64,000 nucleotides of DNA. It comes from Rhodoluna sp. Lineage in GTDB: Bacteria; Actinomycetota; Actinomycetes; Actinomycetales; Microbacteriaceae. The notes beneath the pieces are model-generated. The model was not told the DNA's origin. It saw only the letters and a list, made by a program, of their open reading frames with translations, and did not search any database. The position numbers and the translations under genes are program-made. The stretch spans positions 1-64,000 of the forward strand of contig NZ_JAHEIM010000001.1 in the NCBI RefSeq assembly GCF_024639375.1. The letters run 5' to 3'. Positions 24,629-33,487 of the stretch are shown here, one piece after another. Within the stretch, counting starts at the first letter, position 1, and the number at the start of each line of letters is the position of its first letter.

Positions 24629-24658
24629 CTTAGGTAACACTAAGTTAGGCAACCCTAA
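24629..24658 (-). promoter_or_regulatory. Tandem DtxR/IdeR-like operators
   Basis: CTTAGGTAACACTAAG (24629-24644) and TTAGGCAACCCTAA (24645-24658) are adjacent dyads resembling the iron-box consensus TTAGGTTAGSCTAACCTAA; both match about two thirds of its positions. They lie 27-56 bp from the FTR1 start and should overlap its promoter. They may also affect the divergent gene. Confidence 0.65.
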
Positions 24659-24685
24659 GTTGGCAAGGATTATTTCCAAATCACA

Positions 24686-24691
24686 TAAAGT
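24686..24691 (+). promoter_or_regulatory. Candidate -10 of a leaderless promoter before the mshB-like gene
   Basis: TAAAGT ends 6 nt before ATG 24698, and no Shine-Dalgarno is present in the intervening GTTTGT. This is consistent with transcription starting at the start codon. Confidence 0.4.
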
Positions 24692-24697
24692 GTTTGT

Positions 24698-25825
24698 ATG
24701 GCCAAGCCTCAATTCAACCCAACACGACTGCTTATTGTTCACGCGCACCCAGATGACGAGAGCCTTTACACCGGTCACATCATTGCCGACCGCATCGCGA
24801 AGAAATCCGAGGTGATGGTTTTGACCCTCACTCGCGGTGAACGCGGCAAGGTGAAGCTTGCCGAGCTAAAGCCTCTAGAGGGCAATTTTGCGGCCATGGG
24901 TGCGTTTCGCCGCACCGAACTTATCGAGGCGCTAAAGGCTTTCGGCCCAGTGAAGCACGCATTTGCCGGCACCCGCGCCTACCTAGATTCAGGCATGCGC
25001 ATCAACGCTTTTGGCAAACCAATCAAACCTAAAAACTTGGATGAGCTCGCGCTCTCGGCCGCTTCAAACTCCGTTATTGCAGACGATGTGGTGAAAGCGA
25101 TTCTCGAATTTAAACCGGACGCGGTGCTCACCTATAACCGCCGCGGGGGATTTGGTCACCCAGATCACAAGAAGGCCTACGAAGCATCTGCCATGGCGGT
25201 GCGCGAGGTTGCCCGTCAAACTAAGCGAGCACCACAGTTTTGGGTCGTTGCCGAACCACGAGAGAAATTTGATGCCGAAATTGGCGACGCCAAAACCGCG
25301 CTGATTAAGAAATCCGCACTCGAAGCTCATGCCAGTCAGGTAGCAGTCAGTGCCGAGACCTACTCGGTGGTGCCGGGCAAATATGTTCGTTATGACCGCC
25401 CAGAGCGCGTGCGGCTTGCTCATCCAAGTTCGATTGCTCAGTTCAAGCCCTTCTTAACTTTCTTTTGGGCGTTGCCGCTGGGTGTAATTTTTGGCCTCTT
25501 TGGCACCTTGATTCACCTGGTGCGCGCAAACGACGATTCATCAACACCTATTGGTTTGGTGGTTGCGCTTGCCATGACTGGCTCTGCCGCTCTGGCCCTG
25601 CGATTGCTTCGTGGCTCTCGAGGCGCACTCTATGTATTCAGCGGCGCTTTAACTGCGACTGTTTTTTGGATGGCACAGCGACAAATTGGTGGCGAAGTAT
25701 TTATCCCAGACCAGCTGCTTAGCAATATTTGGGCCTACGGTTCAATCGGTGTTTGTGCGCTAGTGATTATTTTTCCGAAAATTCAGGCTGGCGCGTGGCG
25801 CCGCAGTTCTCGTGGCCACCGTTAA
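24698..25825 (+). CDS. MshB-like PIG-L deacetylase fused to a membrane domain
   Basis: PIG-L/LmbE family enzymes remove N-acetyl groups from GlcNAc conjugates; MshB acts in mycothiol synthesis. Residues 1-245 hold the zinc deacetylase domain with AHPDDESLYTG (His, Asp, Asp) and the GGFGHPDHKKAY motif. After about residue 250 the protein continues with four membrane segments (FWALPLGVIFGLFG, VALAMTGSAALAL, ALYVFSGALTATV and GSIGVCALVIIF regions). In Mycobacterium mshB is followed by a separate small membrane gene, and ferredoxin and dapC-like genes are nearby; here the two appear fused and fdxA and dapC follow directly. Whether mycothiol is made cannot be told from this window. Confidence 0.85.
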   Translation: MAKPQFNPTRLLIVHAHPDDESLYTGHIIADRIAKKSEVMVLTLTRGERGKVKLAELKPLEGNFAAMGAFRRTELIEALKAFGPVKHAFAGTRAYLDSGMRINAFGKPIKPKNLDELALSAASNSVIADDVVKAILEFKPDAVLTYNRRGGFGHPDHKKAYEASAMAVREVARQTKRAPQFWVVAEPREKFDAEIGDAKTALIKKSALEAHASQVAVSAETYSVVPGKYVRYDRPERVRLAHPSSIAQFKPFLTFFWALPLGVIFGLFGTLIHLVRANDDSSTPIGLVVALAMTGSAALALRLLRGSRGALYVFSGALTATVFWMAQRQIGGEVFIPDQLLSNIWAYGSIGVCALVIIFPKIQAGAWRRSSRGHR

Positions 25826-25855
25826 TATAGAGACCAGTAATCGAGAGGGTTCAAA

Positions 25856-26173
25856 GTGACTTACGTAATCGCGCTGCCATGTGTAGATGTTAAAGACAAG
25901 GCATGCATCGAGGAGTGCCCGGTTGACTGTATCTATGAAAGTGACCGCATGCTTTACATCCACCCAGATGAGTGCGTTGACTGTGGTGCCTGTGAGCCTG
26001 TTTGCCCAGTAGAAGCGATTTACTACGAAGACGACCTCCCAGCTCAGTGGTCTGACTACTACAAGGCCAACGTTGAGTTCTTCAACGAGGTTGGCTCACC
26101 TGGCGGCGCTGCCAAGGTTGGCGTCATTCCTGGTGACCACCCAGTGGTTACCGCTCTTCCACAACAGGCTTAA
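25856..26173 (+). CDS. fdxA: 7Fe ferredoxin FdxA
   Basis: This small electron carrier has one 3Fe-4S and one 4Fe-4S cluster. The 105-residue protein contains the N-terminal cysteine set in PCVDVKDKACIEECPVDC and the canonical CVDCGACEPVCP set. The C-terminal extension LPAQWSDYYKANVEFF is typical of actinobacterial FdxA. Start GTG 25856 follows GAGAGGG. It is 5 bp upstream of dapC, an arrangement conserved in actinobacteria. Confidence 0.97.
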   Translation: MTYVIALPCVDVKDKACIEECPVDCIYESDRMLYIHPDECVDCGACEPVCPVEAIYYEDDLPAQWSDYYKANVEFFNEVGSPGGAAKVGVIPGDHPVVTALPQQA

Positions 26174-26178
26174 TTCTC

Positions 26179-27297
26179 GTGTTCGACCGCTTGCCGGAGT
26201 ATCCGTGGGAGCAACTAAAGCCATATTCAGCTAAAGCTGCAAAGCATGCCGGCGGTGCAGTTGATCTTTCAGTCGGTTCACCAGTTGATCCAACTCCATC
26301 GATCATTCAAGATGCGCTAAACGCATCATCAAACGCGCCGGGATACCCATCTACCGGCGGCTCGCTCGAATTTAAAAATGCCGTTGTTGAATGGTTTGCA
26401 CGACGTCGCGGTGTTGTTGGCCTAACCGCCGATCAAGTTATGCCAACCATTGGTTCAAAAGAATTGATTTCGTGGTTGCCACTGCTTATGGGTCTTGGTC
26501 CTGGCGATGTTGTGGTTCAGCCAAAGGTTGCTTACACCGCCTATGTCGTTGGTGCCGCAATGTGTGGTGCCGAAATTGTTTCTGAAGACGACCCAGCACA
26601 GTGGCCGGCAAACGCAAAACTAATTTGGATTAATTCACCCGGCAACCCTGATGGTCGCGTTCTTGACGTTGCCGAAATGAAAGCAGCTGTTGACCGTGCA
26701 CGCGAACTTGGCGCGTTGCTTGCGAGCGATGAATGCTACGCAGAACTTGGTTGGGGTGAGTGGTCTGACAAGTTAATTCCGAGCGTGCTCGACCCTCGCG
26801 TTTGTGGTGGTTCACACGAAGGAATTCTTGCGGTTTACTCACTAAGTAAGCAGTCCAACTTGGCCGGTTATCGAGCCGCTTTTGCGGTTGGCGAGGCTTC
26901 GTTGATTAAGGCTTTGGTAAACCTGCGCATGCACAGTGGTCTTAACACCCCTGCGCCGGTTCAGCGAGCCATGGTTGTTGCACTTGGCGACTACGAACAC
27001 GTTGCAATTGCCAAAGAAATTTACCGCGAACGCCGAGAAGTGCTTCTAAGCGCGATTCGTGCCTATGGATTTGAGCTTGCCGACAGCGAGGCTGGCCTTT
27101 ACCTATGGGCTACTCTCGGTGAGGACTGCTGGAAGACCGTTGATCGCATGGCCGATTTGGGCATCGTTGTGGTTCCAGGCACCTTCTATGGCGAACATTC
27201 CACCGACTATGTAAGGTTCTCGATCACCGCAACCGATGACAAAATCGCAGAGGCAGCAACACGCCTTCGTGATGCCATAGGCTTATCCAAGGCCTAA
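26179..27297 (+). CDS. dapC: Succinyldiaminopimelate transaminase DapC
   Basis: DapC is a PLP-dependent class I aminotransferase of the succinylase branch of lysine/diaminopimelate synthesis. The 372-residue product begins FDRLPEYPWEQLKPY, a signature of the actinobacterial DapC group. It has the substrate loop LSVGSPVDPTP, the NSPGNPDG motif, the Asp in SDECYAELGW, and the PLP lysine in YSLSKQSNLAGYR. Start GTG 26179 is 5 bp after fdxA. Product DAP is needed for peptidoglycan or lysine; which cross-link type the organism uses is not evident. Confidence 0.93.
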   Translation: MFDRLPEYPWEQLKPYSAKAAKHAGGAVDLSVGSPVDPTPSIIQDALNASSNAPGYPSTGGSLEFKNAVVEWFARRRGVVGLTADQVMPTIGSKELISWLPLLMGLGPGDVVVQPKVAYTAYVVGAAMCGAEIVSEDDPAQWPANAKLIWINSPGNPDGRVLDVAEMKAAVDRARELGALLASDECYAELGWGEWSDKLIPSVLDPRVCGGSHEGILAVYSLSKQSNLAGYRAAFAVGEASLIKALVNLRMHSGLNTPAPVQRAMVVALGDYEHVAIAKEIYRERREVLLSAIRAYGFELADSEAGLYLWATLGEDCWKTVDRMADLGIVVVPGTFYGEHSTDYVRFSITATDDKIAEAATRLRDAIGLSKA

Positions 27298-27327
27298 TCG
27301 GGCATAAAAACAGCACTAGGAGCTTCG

Positions 27328-28602
27328 ATGACCTCGAGCGAAAAAGTTTCACTCACCTATGGCGACATAACCGCCGAGTTTCCAGTAATTTCAGCCGTAG
27401 ATGGCCACGACGCAGTGGACATTTCGAAGCTAACCGCAACAACCGGTCTTACCGCTTTTGACCCTGGATTCGTAAACACCGCGTCGACCAAATCGGCGAT
27501 CACATTCATTGATGGCGACAAAGGAATTTTGCGCCACCGCGGTTACCCAATCGAGCAGCTTGCCGGTCACAAGAGTTTTCTTGAGACCTCATGGCTCTTG
27601 ATTTACGGCGAATTGCCAACTGCCGAGCAGCTCAAGACCTTCGAAGACGAAGTTCGTGAACACACGCTTATCAACGAAGCGCTCAAGAATCTTTTTGAGG
27701 CTATGCCACAGAGCGCGCACCCGATGGCAGTTTTGGCAGCCGGTGTTTCTGCGCTTTCAACTTTTTATCAAGACTCTCTCAACACTCACGATGCCGCGCA
27801 GGTTGAGCTTTCAACAATTCGTCTGTTGGCAAAGTTGCCGGTGTTGGCTGCCTATGCTCACAAGAACAGCTTGGGCCAGGCTCTTCTATACCCAGACAAC
27901 TCGTTGTCTTATGTAGAAAACTTCTTGCACTTGAACTTTGGCAACATGGCTGCGCCGTACGAGCAGAACCCGATCGTCACCAAGGCGATGGAAACTCTTT
28001 TGGTGTTGCACGCTGACCACGAGCAGAACTGTTCAACTTCAACCGTTCGTCTTGTTGGTTCAAGCCAGGCAAACCTGTTTGCTTCAATCTCTTCCGGCAT
28101 CAATGCTTTGTTTGGCCCACTGCACGGTGGCGCAAACGAAGCTGTGTTGCAGATGTTGCAAGAGATTCACGATTCAGGCATGAGCGTTCAAGACTTTGTA
28201 GACAAGGTCAAGAACAAAGAAGCTGGAATTCGTCTGATGGGCTTTGGTCACCGCGTATATAAGAACACTGACCCTCGCGCACGCATCGTTAAGGCAACTG
28301 CCGACCAGGTGCTTTCTGAGCTTGGAGTCAAAGACCCGCTGCTAGACATCGCCAAAGAACTTGAGGCTGCTGCTCTTGCTGATCCTTACTTCCAAGAGCG
28401 TCGTTTGTATCCAAACGTTGATTTCTACACTGGTGTCATTTACAAGGCCCTCGGATTCCCACCGCACATGTTCACTGCATTATTTGCAGTCGGGCGCTTG
28501 CCAGGTTGGATTGCTCACTGGCGCGAGATGAACGCTGATGCAGCCACCAAGATTGGTCGCCCGCAGCAGATTTACATCGGCAAGCCAGAGCGCTCAATCT
28601 AG
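27328..28602 (+). CDS. gltA: Citrate synthase
   Basis: The enzyme condenses acetyl-CoA and oxaloacetate to citrate, the entry step of the TCA cycle. The 424-residue type II-like enzyme has the catalytic histidines in the HEQNCSTSTVR region and GPLHGGANEAVL, plus the Asp in VDFYTGVIYKALG, and MGFGHRVYKNTDPRA. ATG 27328 follows CTAGGAG. It is 30 bp after dapC and may share its transcript. A strong terminator follows. Confidence 0.97.
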   Translation: MTSSEKVSLTYGDITAEFPVISAVDGHDAVDISKLTATTGLTAFDPGFVNTASTKSAITFIDGDKGILRHRGYPIEQLAGHKSFLETSWLLIYGELPTAEQLKTFEDEVREHTLINEALKNLFEAMPQSAHPMAVLAAGVSALSTFYQDSLNTHDAAQVELSTIRLLAKLPVLAAYAHKNSLGQALLYPDNSLSYVENFLHLNFGNMAAPYEQNPIVTKAMETLLVLHADHEQNCSTSTVRLVGSSQANLFASISSGINALFGPLHGGANEAVLQMLQEIHDSGMSVQDFVDKVKNKEAGIRLMGFGHRVYKNTDPRARIVKATADQVLSELGVKDPLLDIAKELEAAALADPYFQERRLYPNVDFYTGVIYKALGFPPHMFTALFAVGRLPGWIAHWREMNADAATKIGRPQQIYIGKPERSI

Positions 28603-28608
28603 ATGTTT

Positions 28609-28639
28609 AAAAACCCTCCGAGAAATCGGAGGGTTTTTC
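28609..28639 (+). terminator. Bidirectional terminator after gltA
   Basis: AAACCCTCCGA (28611-28621), loop GAAA, TCGGAGGGTTT (28626-28636) with flanking A and T runs. It serves gltA and possibly the convergent rsmD. Confidence 0.93.
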
Positions 28640-28691
28640 TTTAGCTCAGCACTTACTTCTTTATTAACCAATACACGACTGTGTTGGTCGG

Positions 28692-29267
28692 CTACGCCGA
28701 TTTCGACAGCCAATAAATGACTGTGTCGCCATAAGACTTTTCTTCATCGAGTTCGTAACCCGATGGCAGTTCTGGCATCGGGCTGCGGCTTGAACGCTCA
28801 ACCATAACAACCGCGTCGTTCGATAGTCGAGGCAACAACGCAGTTAGGTTTTCGGTAACTTCTTCGTTGTCAATTTCGTATGGAGGGTCGATGAAGACCA
28901 AGTCGTATTCAAGGGTGTCTTCACCAAGAAACTTGGAAACAGCTTTGTTGGCAACTTTGGTCACCTGGTCAAAGAAGCCCTCTTTTTCCATCGCCTTTTG
29001 AATCATCTGGCAGTTCTTAACGCACACTGCGGCGGCCTTGCCATCGCGTTCAACCAACATTGCATAGATGGCCCCACGGCTAACAGCCTCAAGGGCGAGT
29101 GCGCCGGTGCCTGCGTATAGGTCAAGCACGCGCAAGCCATCCACGTGATTGCGTGATGAGAGGCGGTTGAAAATTGATTCACGCACGCGATCGCTGGTTG
29201 GGCGAGTTGCCTTTGCTGGGCTGGTGAGTTGTCTTGAGCCGGCGATGCCGCTAATGATTCGTGTCAT
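28692..29267 (-). CDS. rsmD: 16S rRNA (guanine966-N2)-methyltransferase RsmD
   Basis: RsmD methylates G966 of 16S rRNA in the assembled 30S head. The 191-residue protein has the N-terminal TRPTSDRVRESIFN motif, the SAM-binding LDLYAGTGALALEAVSRGA loop and the catalytic DPPYE motif of N2-guanine methyltransferases. ATG 29267 is divergent from recG across about 50 bp. In other bacteria rsmD is commonly followed by coaD; here recG lies on the other strand and coaD beyond it. Confidence 0.95.
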   Translation of the reverse strand: MTRIISGIAGSRQLTSPAKATRPTSDRVRESIFNRLSSRNHVDGLRVLDLYAGTGALALEAVSRGAIYAMLVERDGKAAAVCVKNCQMIQKAMEKEGFFDQVTKVANKAVSKFLGEDTLEYDLVFIDPPYEIDNEEVTENLTALLPRLSNDAVVMVERSSRSPMPELPSGYELDEEKSYGDTVIYWLSKSA

Positions 29268-29319
29268 AACTCGCCAAGCCTATCGCTGTGCGCTGCCGCC
29301 CGTAGGCGAAGATAGAGGC

Positions 29320-31521
29320 ATGCTGCTTTCGCAAGAACCCCTTGACCGCGTGCTGGGTGACCGCACCGCCAAGTCATTTGCGAAACATCTTGGCCTCAAA
29401 ACCGTCGCCGATCTGTTGATGCACTTTCCCCGCCGCTATTCCACTCGCGGTGAGCTCACTCCGATAAGCGAGTTGCCAATTGGCGAAACCGCCACCGTGG
29501 TTGCCGATATTGTTGACGTCTCCGAGCGTCGAATGAAGGGCCGCGCCGGCAGCATCCTAGAAATTCGAATCACCGACGGCCATGGCTTCATGAGCCTCAC
29601 ATTTTTCAATCAAGCCTGGCGTCAAAAAGAACTTCGGGTAGGTGCCCGCGGATTATTTGCCGGCAAGATTGGCAGCTACCTAGGCAAGTTGCAATTAGCC
29701 CACCCCGACTACGAGCTGTTTCCAGATGAAGTTGCCGACGAAGACGCCAAGCGTTGGGCGCAGTTGCCAATTCCGATTTATCCGGCGGCCTCAACCATCA
29801 CCACCTGGGCGATTCAGAGGGCCATGGCGGTGGTGCTCGACACTCTTTCACCAATCGAAGATGAGTTGCCAGCCGAAGTAGTTCGGCAGCATAACCTGTT
29901 GAGCGCAAACGACGCGATTCACAAAATTCATCGCCCCGAGATTCATGATGATTGGCAAAGAGCGCGCGAAACCCTAAAGGTGCACGAAGCATTTTTGTTG
30001 CAGGCAACTTTGCTTAAGCGCCGCATAGAAAACCAACATGTGCGCACCACTTCACGTGTTGCTAAATCTGGGGGAGCGCTTGCCAAGTTTGATGCTGCGT
30101 TGCCGTTTGAACTAACCAAGGGTCAGATTGAGGTTGGTGCCCAGCTTCAAGAAGATCTCGAAAAAACTCATCCGATGAATCGATTGCTTCAAGGTGAAGT
30201 CGGCTCCGGTAAAACCGTGGTGGCACTTCGAGCCATGTTGGCAGTTGCAGATGCCGGCGGCCAATCTGCTTTGCTTGCACCAACCGAAGTTCTCGCCGCT
30301 CAACACTTTGCTTCGATGCGAAAAGTATTGGGTGACAGTTTGGCCGACGAAATTGGTCTCACCCTTTTGACTGGTCAACTAAACACCGCAGATCACAAGC
30401 GAGCTTTGTTGCAACTTGTCAGCGGCAAGGCACAAGTTGTGGTTGGCACACACGCCCTGATTGCCAACAGGGTGGAATTCTTTGACCTAGGCCTAATTGT
30501 GATTGATGAGCAACACCGTTTTGGTGTTGAGCAACGTGAAGCACTGCGACAAAAAGGCAAGCAGCCACCGCACGTTCTAACCATGACGGCAACACCCATT
30601 CCACGCACGCTTGCAGTAACAGTGTTTGGTGACCTAGATGTTTCAACGCTCAGCGAATTGCCAAAGGGTCGACAGCCAATTGCTTCGCACATTGTGCAGC
30701 TAAACCAACCAGCATTAGTCGCTCGCGCTTGGCAACGCATCGCCGAAGAAGTCGGCAATGGCAAGCAGGCTTTTGTGGTTTGCCCGCGCATCGATGAAGA
30801 TGACCCAGGCGTCGAGTTAATCGAATCTGGTGGCGCTGCCCAAGAAGATCAAACTTTCTTAGATGGCACCGATGAAGCCGCTGCAGAATTTGCCAAGAAA
30901 CCAAGGCAACCATTGGCTTCTGCAATCGGCATGACCGAGTCGCTGAAAAATGTTCCGGCTTTGAGTGGGCTAGCCATCGGCACGTTACATGGGCGAATGT
31001 CATCCGAAGAAAAAGCCGAAGTCATGGGCAAGTTTCAAAATCGAGAAATCGATGTTTTGGTTTCGACCACCGTTATTGAAGTTGGTGTCGATGTGCCCAA
31101 CGCAACCGTGATGGTGATTCTCGACGCCGACCGGTTTGGCGTGAGTCAGTTGCACCAACTTCGTGGTCGAGTTGGTCGTGGCACCGACCCAGGCCTTTGC
31201 CTAATGCTCACAACCGCCGAAGAGGGTTCGATTGCTCTTGAACGCTTGAGCGCGGTTGCCAAAACTACGGATGGCTTCGAACTCAGCGAGATTGACCTTG
31301 AACTTCGTCGCGAGGGAGATGTGCTTGGCGAAAGTCAATCGGGTGGTCGCTCAAGTTTGAAACTGGTTCGCGTGGTTCAAGACGCCAAGTTGATTCAGCA
31401 ATTGCGCATAGACGCCGAGAAACTGTTTGAGGTCGACCCAACGCTCGAAAAGCACCCGCTGCTTGCCCAGACCCTTGAACTCCAAGATCAAGTGCGCCAA
31501 ACATATTTAACAAAGGTGTAA
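29320..31521 (+). CDS. recG: ATP-dependent DNA helicase RecG
   Basis: RecG remodels stalled replication forks and branch-migrates Holliday junctions. The 733-residue protein has an N-terminal wedge/OB domain (about 1-230), Walker A GEVGSGKTV, the DEQH box (IDEQHRFGVEQR), TATPIPRTL, and C-terminal helicase motifs including TTVIEVGVDVPNA and QLRGRVGRG. ATG 29320 is preferred over farther upstream starts because those would run into the divergent rsmD. A 40-residue acidic insert lies around the middle of helicase domain 2, which is common in actinobacterial RecG. Confidence 0.96.
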   Translation: MLLSQEPLDRVLGDRTAKSFAKHLGLKTVADLLMHFPRRYSTRGELTPISELPIGETATVVADIVDVSERRMKGRAGSILEIRITDGHGFMSLTFFNQAWRQKELRVGARGLFAGKIGSYLGKLQLAHPDYELFPDEVADEDAKRWAQLPIPIYPAASTITTWAIQRAMAVVLDTLSPIEDELPAEVVRQHNLLSANDAIHKIHRPEIHDDWQRARETLKVHEAFLLQATLLKRRIENQHVRTTSRVAKSGGALAKFDAALPFELTKGQIEVGAQLQEDLEKTHPMNRLLQGEVGSGKTVVALRAMLAVADAGGQSALLAPTEVLAAQHFASMRKVLGDSLADEIGLTLLTGQLNTADHKRALLQLVSGKAQVVVGTHALIANRVEFFDLGLIVIDEQHRFGVEQREALRQKGKQPPHVLTMTATPIPRTLAVTVFGDLDVSTLSELPKGRQPIASHIVQLNQPALVARAWQRIAEEVGNGKQAFVVCPRIDEDDPGVELIESGGAAQEDQTFLDGTDEAAAEFAKKPRQPLASAIGMTESLKNVPALSGLAIGTLHGRMSSEEKAEVMGKFQNREIDVLVSTTVIEVGVDVPNATVMVILDADRFGVSQLHQLRGRVGRGTDPGLCLMLTTAEEGSIALERLSAVAKTTDGFELSEIDLELRREGDVLGESQSGGRSSLKLVRVVQDAKLIQQLRIDAEKLFEVDPTLEKHPLLAQTLELQDQVRQTYLTKV

Positions 31522-31554
31522 ATCACGGGACTGTGCCTGAAACACACACTGGGC

Positions 31555-31560
31555 TAACCT
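31555..31560 (+). promoter_or_regulatory. Candidate -10 of a leaderless coaD promoter
   Basis: TAACCT ends 6 nt before the coaD ATG, with TGAGCC between and no Shine-Dalgarno. The spacing matches other candidate leaderless genes in this window. Confidence 0.45.
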
Positions 31561-31566
31561 TGAGCC

Positions 31567-32073
31567 ATGTCTTCAATCGCTGTGTATCCCGGCTCATTCG
31601 ACCCAATCACGCTCGGTCACCTAGATGTTGCCCGCCGTGCCGCCGGAATCTTTGATGAATTGCACATCCTCGTGGTGCACAACCCAGCAAAGTCGCCGCT
31701 GTTTTCTAGCGAAGAGCGGGTTGAGTTAATTCGTGCCAGCCTCGGTGAATTGGGTATCCATTCGGGAGCAAAGCTATCCGTAGACACTTTGGATTCTGGT
31801 CTGCTCGTGAATTACTGCAAGATGGTCAGCGCCAGCACCATCATTAAGGGGTTTAGAAACAGTTCTGACCTTGATTACGAATTGCCAATGGCTCAGGTGA
31901 ACAAAGATCTAGCCGCCGTTGAGACGATTTTTATGGCTTCGGCCCCAGAACATGGCTTGGTTTCAAGCAGTTTGGTCAAGCAGGTGGCCGAACTCGATGG
32001 CGATGTTTCGAAATATGTTTCGCGGGCAGTGGCTCGTGCGTTAGCCTCTTCTTCGGCTAATCGAAAGGGCTAA
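31567..32073 (+). CDS. coaD: Phosphopantetheine adenylyltransferase CoaD
   Basis: CoaD makes dephospho-CoA from phosphopantetheine and ATP. The 168-residue protein has the nucleotidyltransferase motif PGSFDPITLGH (TLGH residues 15-18), the RNSSDLDYELPMA segment and the C-terminal SSSLVKQVA (ISSS-type) motif. The length is typical. It is followed after 6 bp by yceD, and a leaderless promoter is likely in front. Confidence 0.96.
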   Translation: MSSIAVYPGSFDPITLGHLDVARRAAGIFDELHILVVHNPAKSPLFSSEERVELIRASLGELGIHSGAKLSVDTLDSGLLVNYCKMVSASTIIKGFRNSSDLDYELPMAQVNKDLAAVETIFMASAPEHGLVSSSLVKQVAELDGDVSKYVSRAVARALASSSANRKG

Positions 32074-32079
32074 ATCATC

Positions 32080-32595
32080 ATGGCGAACACTGAATATCAA
32101 ATCTCAGTGCGCGATCTGATGCACAAACCCGGCCAGATGCGCGAATACAAGCTTGATATCGTCACCCCAGAAGACATGGGCGAGGGCATTGCCAAGGTTT
32201 CAAAGGGAGTTGAGCTCGACCTTGACGTTCGTTTGGAGTCAGTTCACGAGGGCATTTTGGCCACCGGTGAGGTCTTTGTAGATGCTGATGCCGAGTGCAG
32301 TCGCTGCCTCGACCCGCTAACTGTGCCTATTGAGGTAGATTTTCAGGAACTTTTCGCCTATTCTTTAACCAACGAGGATGACTCAGTTGTTGAAGACGAG
32401 CAAATCGATCTTGATCAAGTCATCCGTGACGCGGTAGTTCTAAACCTTCCGTTCCACCCACTTTGTTCAGAAGACTGTCCTGGTCTTTGCGCGGAATGCG
32501 GTGTGAAGATGGCCGACAATCCGCACCACGTGCACGAAGCCCCGATTGATTCGCGGTGGAACGCCCTAGAAAGCTTCACGAAAAAGGAAGAGTAG
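32080..32595 (+). CDS. yceD: YceD/DUF177 family protein
   Basis: YceD-family proteins are conserved next to rpmF and are linked to 23S rRNA or ribosome accumulation. The 171-residue product has the family SRCLDPL motif around residue 70 and a C-terminal cysteine cluster ([13 protein letters not shown]) that probably binds a metal. ATG 32080 is six bases after coaD. rpmF follows 4 bp downstream, the near-universal arrangement. Confidence 0.93.
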   Translation: MANTEYQISVRDLMHKPGQMREYKLDIVTPEDMGEGIAKVSKGVELDLDVRLESVHEGILATGEVFVDADAECSRCLDPLTVPIEVDFQELFAYSLTNEDDSVVEDEQIDLDQVIRDAVVLNLPFHPLCSEDCPGLCAECGVKMADNPHHVHEAPIDSRWNALESFTKKEE

Positions 32596-32599
32596 TACC

Positions 32600-32803
32600 A
32601 TGCCAGTACCTAAGAGACGCCTCTCACGTTCACGCACACACGCGCGTCGTTCACAGTGGAAGGCCGCTGAAGTTACCCTGGTGAAGACCATTGAAAACGG
32701 CAAGACCGTTTACTCAATGCCTCACCGCGCAAAGCTAGTTGAAGACTCAAACGGCAACGCGCTGTTCCTTGAGTACAAGGGCCGCAAGGTCGCTGACGCT
32801 TAA
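32600..32803 (+). CDS. rpmF: 50S ribosomal protein L32
   Basis: The 67-residue protein begins [20 protein letters not shown], the standard L32 N-terminus. It has no cysteines, so it is the zinc-independent (C-) form, as expected in many actinobacteria. It lies between yceD and rnc and is part of the coaD-yceD-rpmF-rnc run. Confidence 0.98.
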   Translation: MPVPKRRLSRSRTHARRSQWKAAEVTLVKTIENGKTVYSMPHRAKLVEDSNGNALFLEYKGRKVADA

Positions 32804-32821
32804 GACTTTTTAAGTCACGCG

Positions 32822-33484
32822 ATGGACGTTCTTTGCACTCGCTTAGGCGTTGACCTCGAGCCTCAGTTGCTCGAACTCGCATTGACTCACCGCTCATATT
32901 CATATGAGCATGGCAACCTACCCAACAACGAACGCCTCGAATTTCTCGGGGACTCGGTGTTGGGTTTCGTTGTTACGGCACACATTCACGATTTGCTCAC
33001 CGATTTGCCTGAAGGCGAATTAACCAAAGTTAAAAACGCGGTGGTGTCTGCGCGCGCTCTAGCTTCGATTGCCGGTGACCTCGGCATTGGCGAATTCATG
33101 CGACTCGGCAAAGGTGAAGAGCAAACCGGTGGCCGCACCAAAATGAACTTGCTTGCCGACACCTTCGAAGCAATCCTGGGCGCCATCTATGTTTCTAAGG
33201 GTCTAGACGCCGCACAAGAGTTTGTCGCGCGTTTTGTTTTTCCATTGCTTGAGGACACCGATGCGCTTCGTGAAAACAGTGACCCAAAAACCACTTTGAA
33301 CGAGCGCCTGCAAGCTCTGGGCAAGCCAATCGCAAATTACGAAACCACTCACGAAGGCCCAGACCACGACCGGGTTTTCTTTGCCAAAGTTTTTGTTGAC
33401 GAAAAACAAATTGGCTCCGGCCAAGGTCGCACTCGCAAGGGTGCCGAAACCGAAGCTGCCATCGACGCCCTCGTTTCGCTTTAG
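32822..33484 (+). CDS. rnc: Ribonuclease III
   Basis: RNase III cleaves double-stranded RNA in rRNA processing and mRNA decay. The 220-residue protein has the catalytic signature NERLEFLGDSVLGF (about residues 36-49), a second acidic cluster in LADTFEAILGAIY, and a C-terminal dsRNA-binding domain (NERLQALGKP to KGAETEAAIDAL). ATG 32822 is 18 bp after rpmF; mutM follows after 3 bp. Confidence 0.97.
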   Translation: MDVLCTRLGVDLEPQLLELALTHRSYSYEHGNLPNNERLEFLGDSVLGFVVTAHIHDLLTDLPEGELTKVKNAVVSARALASIAGDLGIGEFMRLGKGEEQTGGRTKMNLLADTFEAILGAIYVSKGLDAAQEFVARFVFPLLEDTDALRENSDPKTTLNERLQALGKPIANYETTHEGPDHDRVFFAKVFVDEKQIGSGQGRTRKGAETEAAIDALVSL

Positions 33485-33487
33485 TCC

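Noticed and set aside
28603-28691. Possible tRNA or small RNA in the gap after gltA
   Set aside because: The only structure is a Rho-independent terminator; no cloverleaf or acceptor pairing is present. No tRNA was found in any gap of the window.
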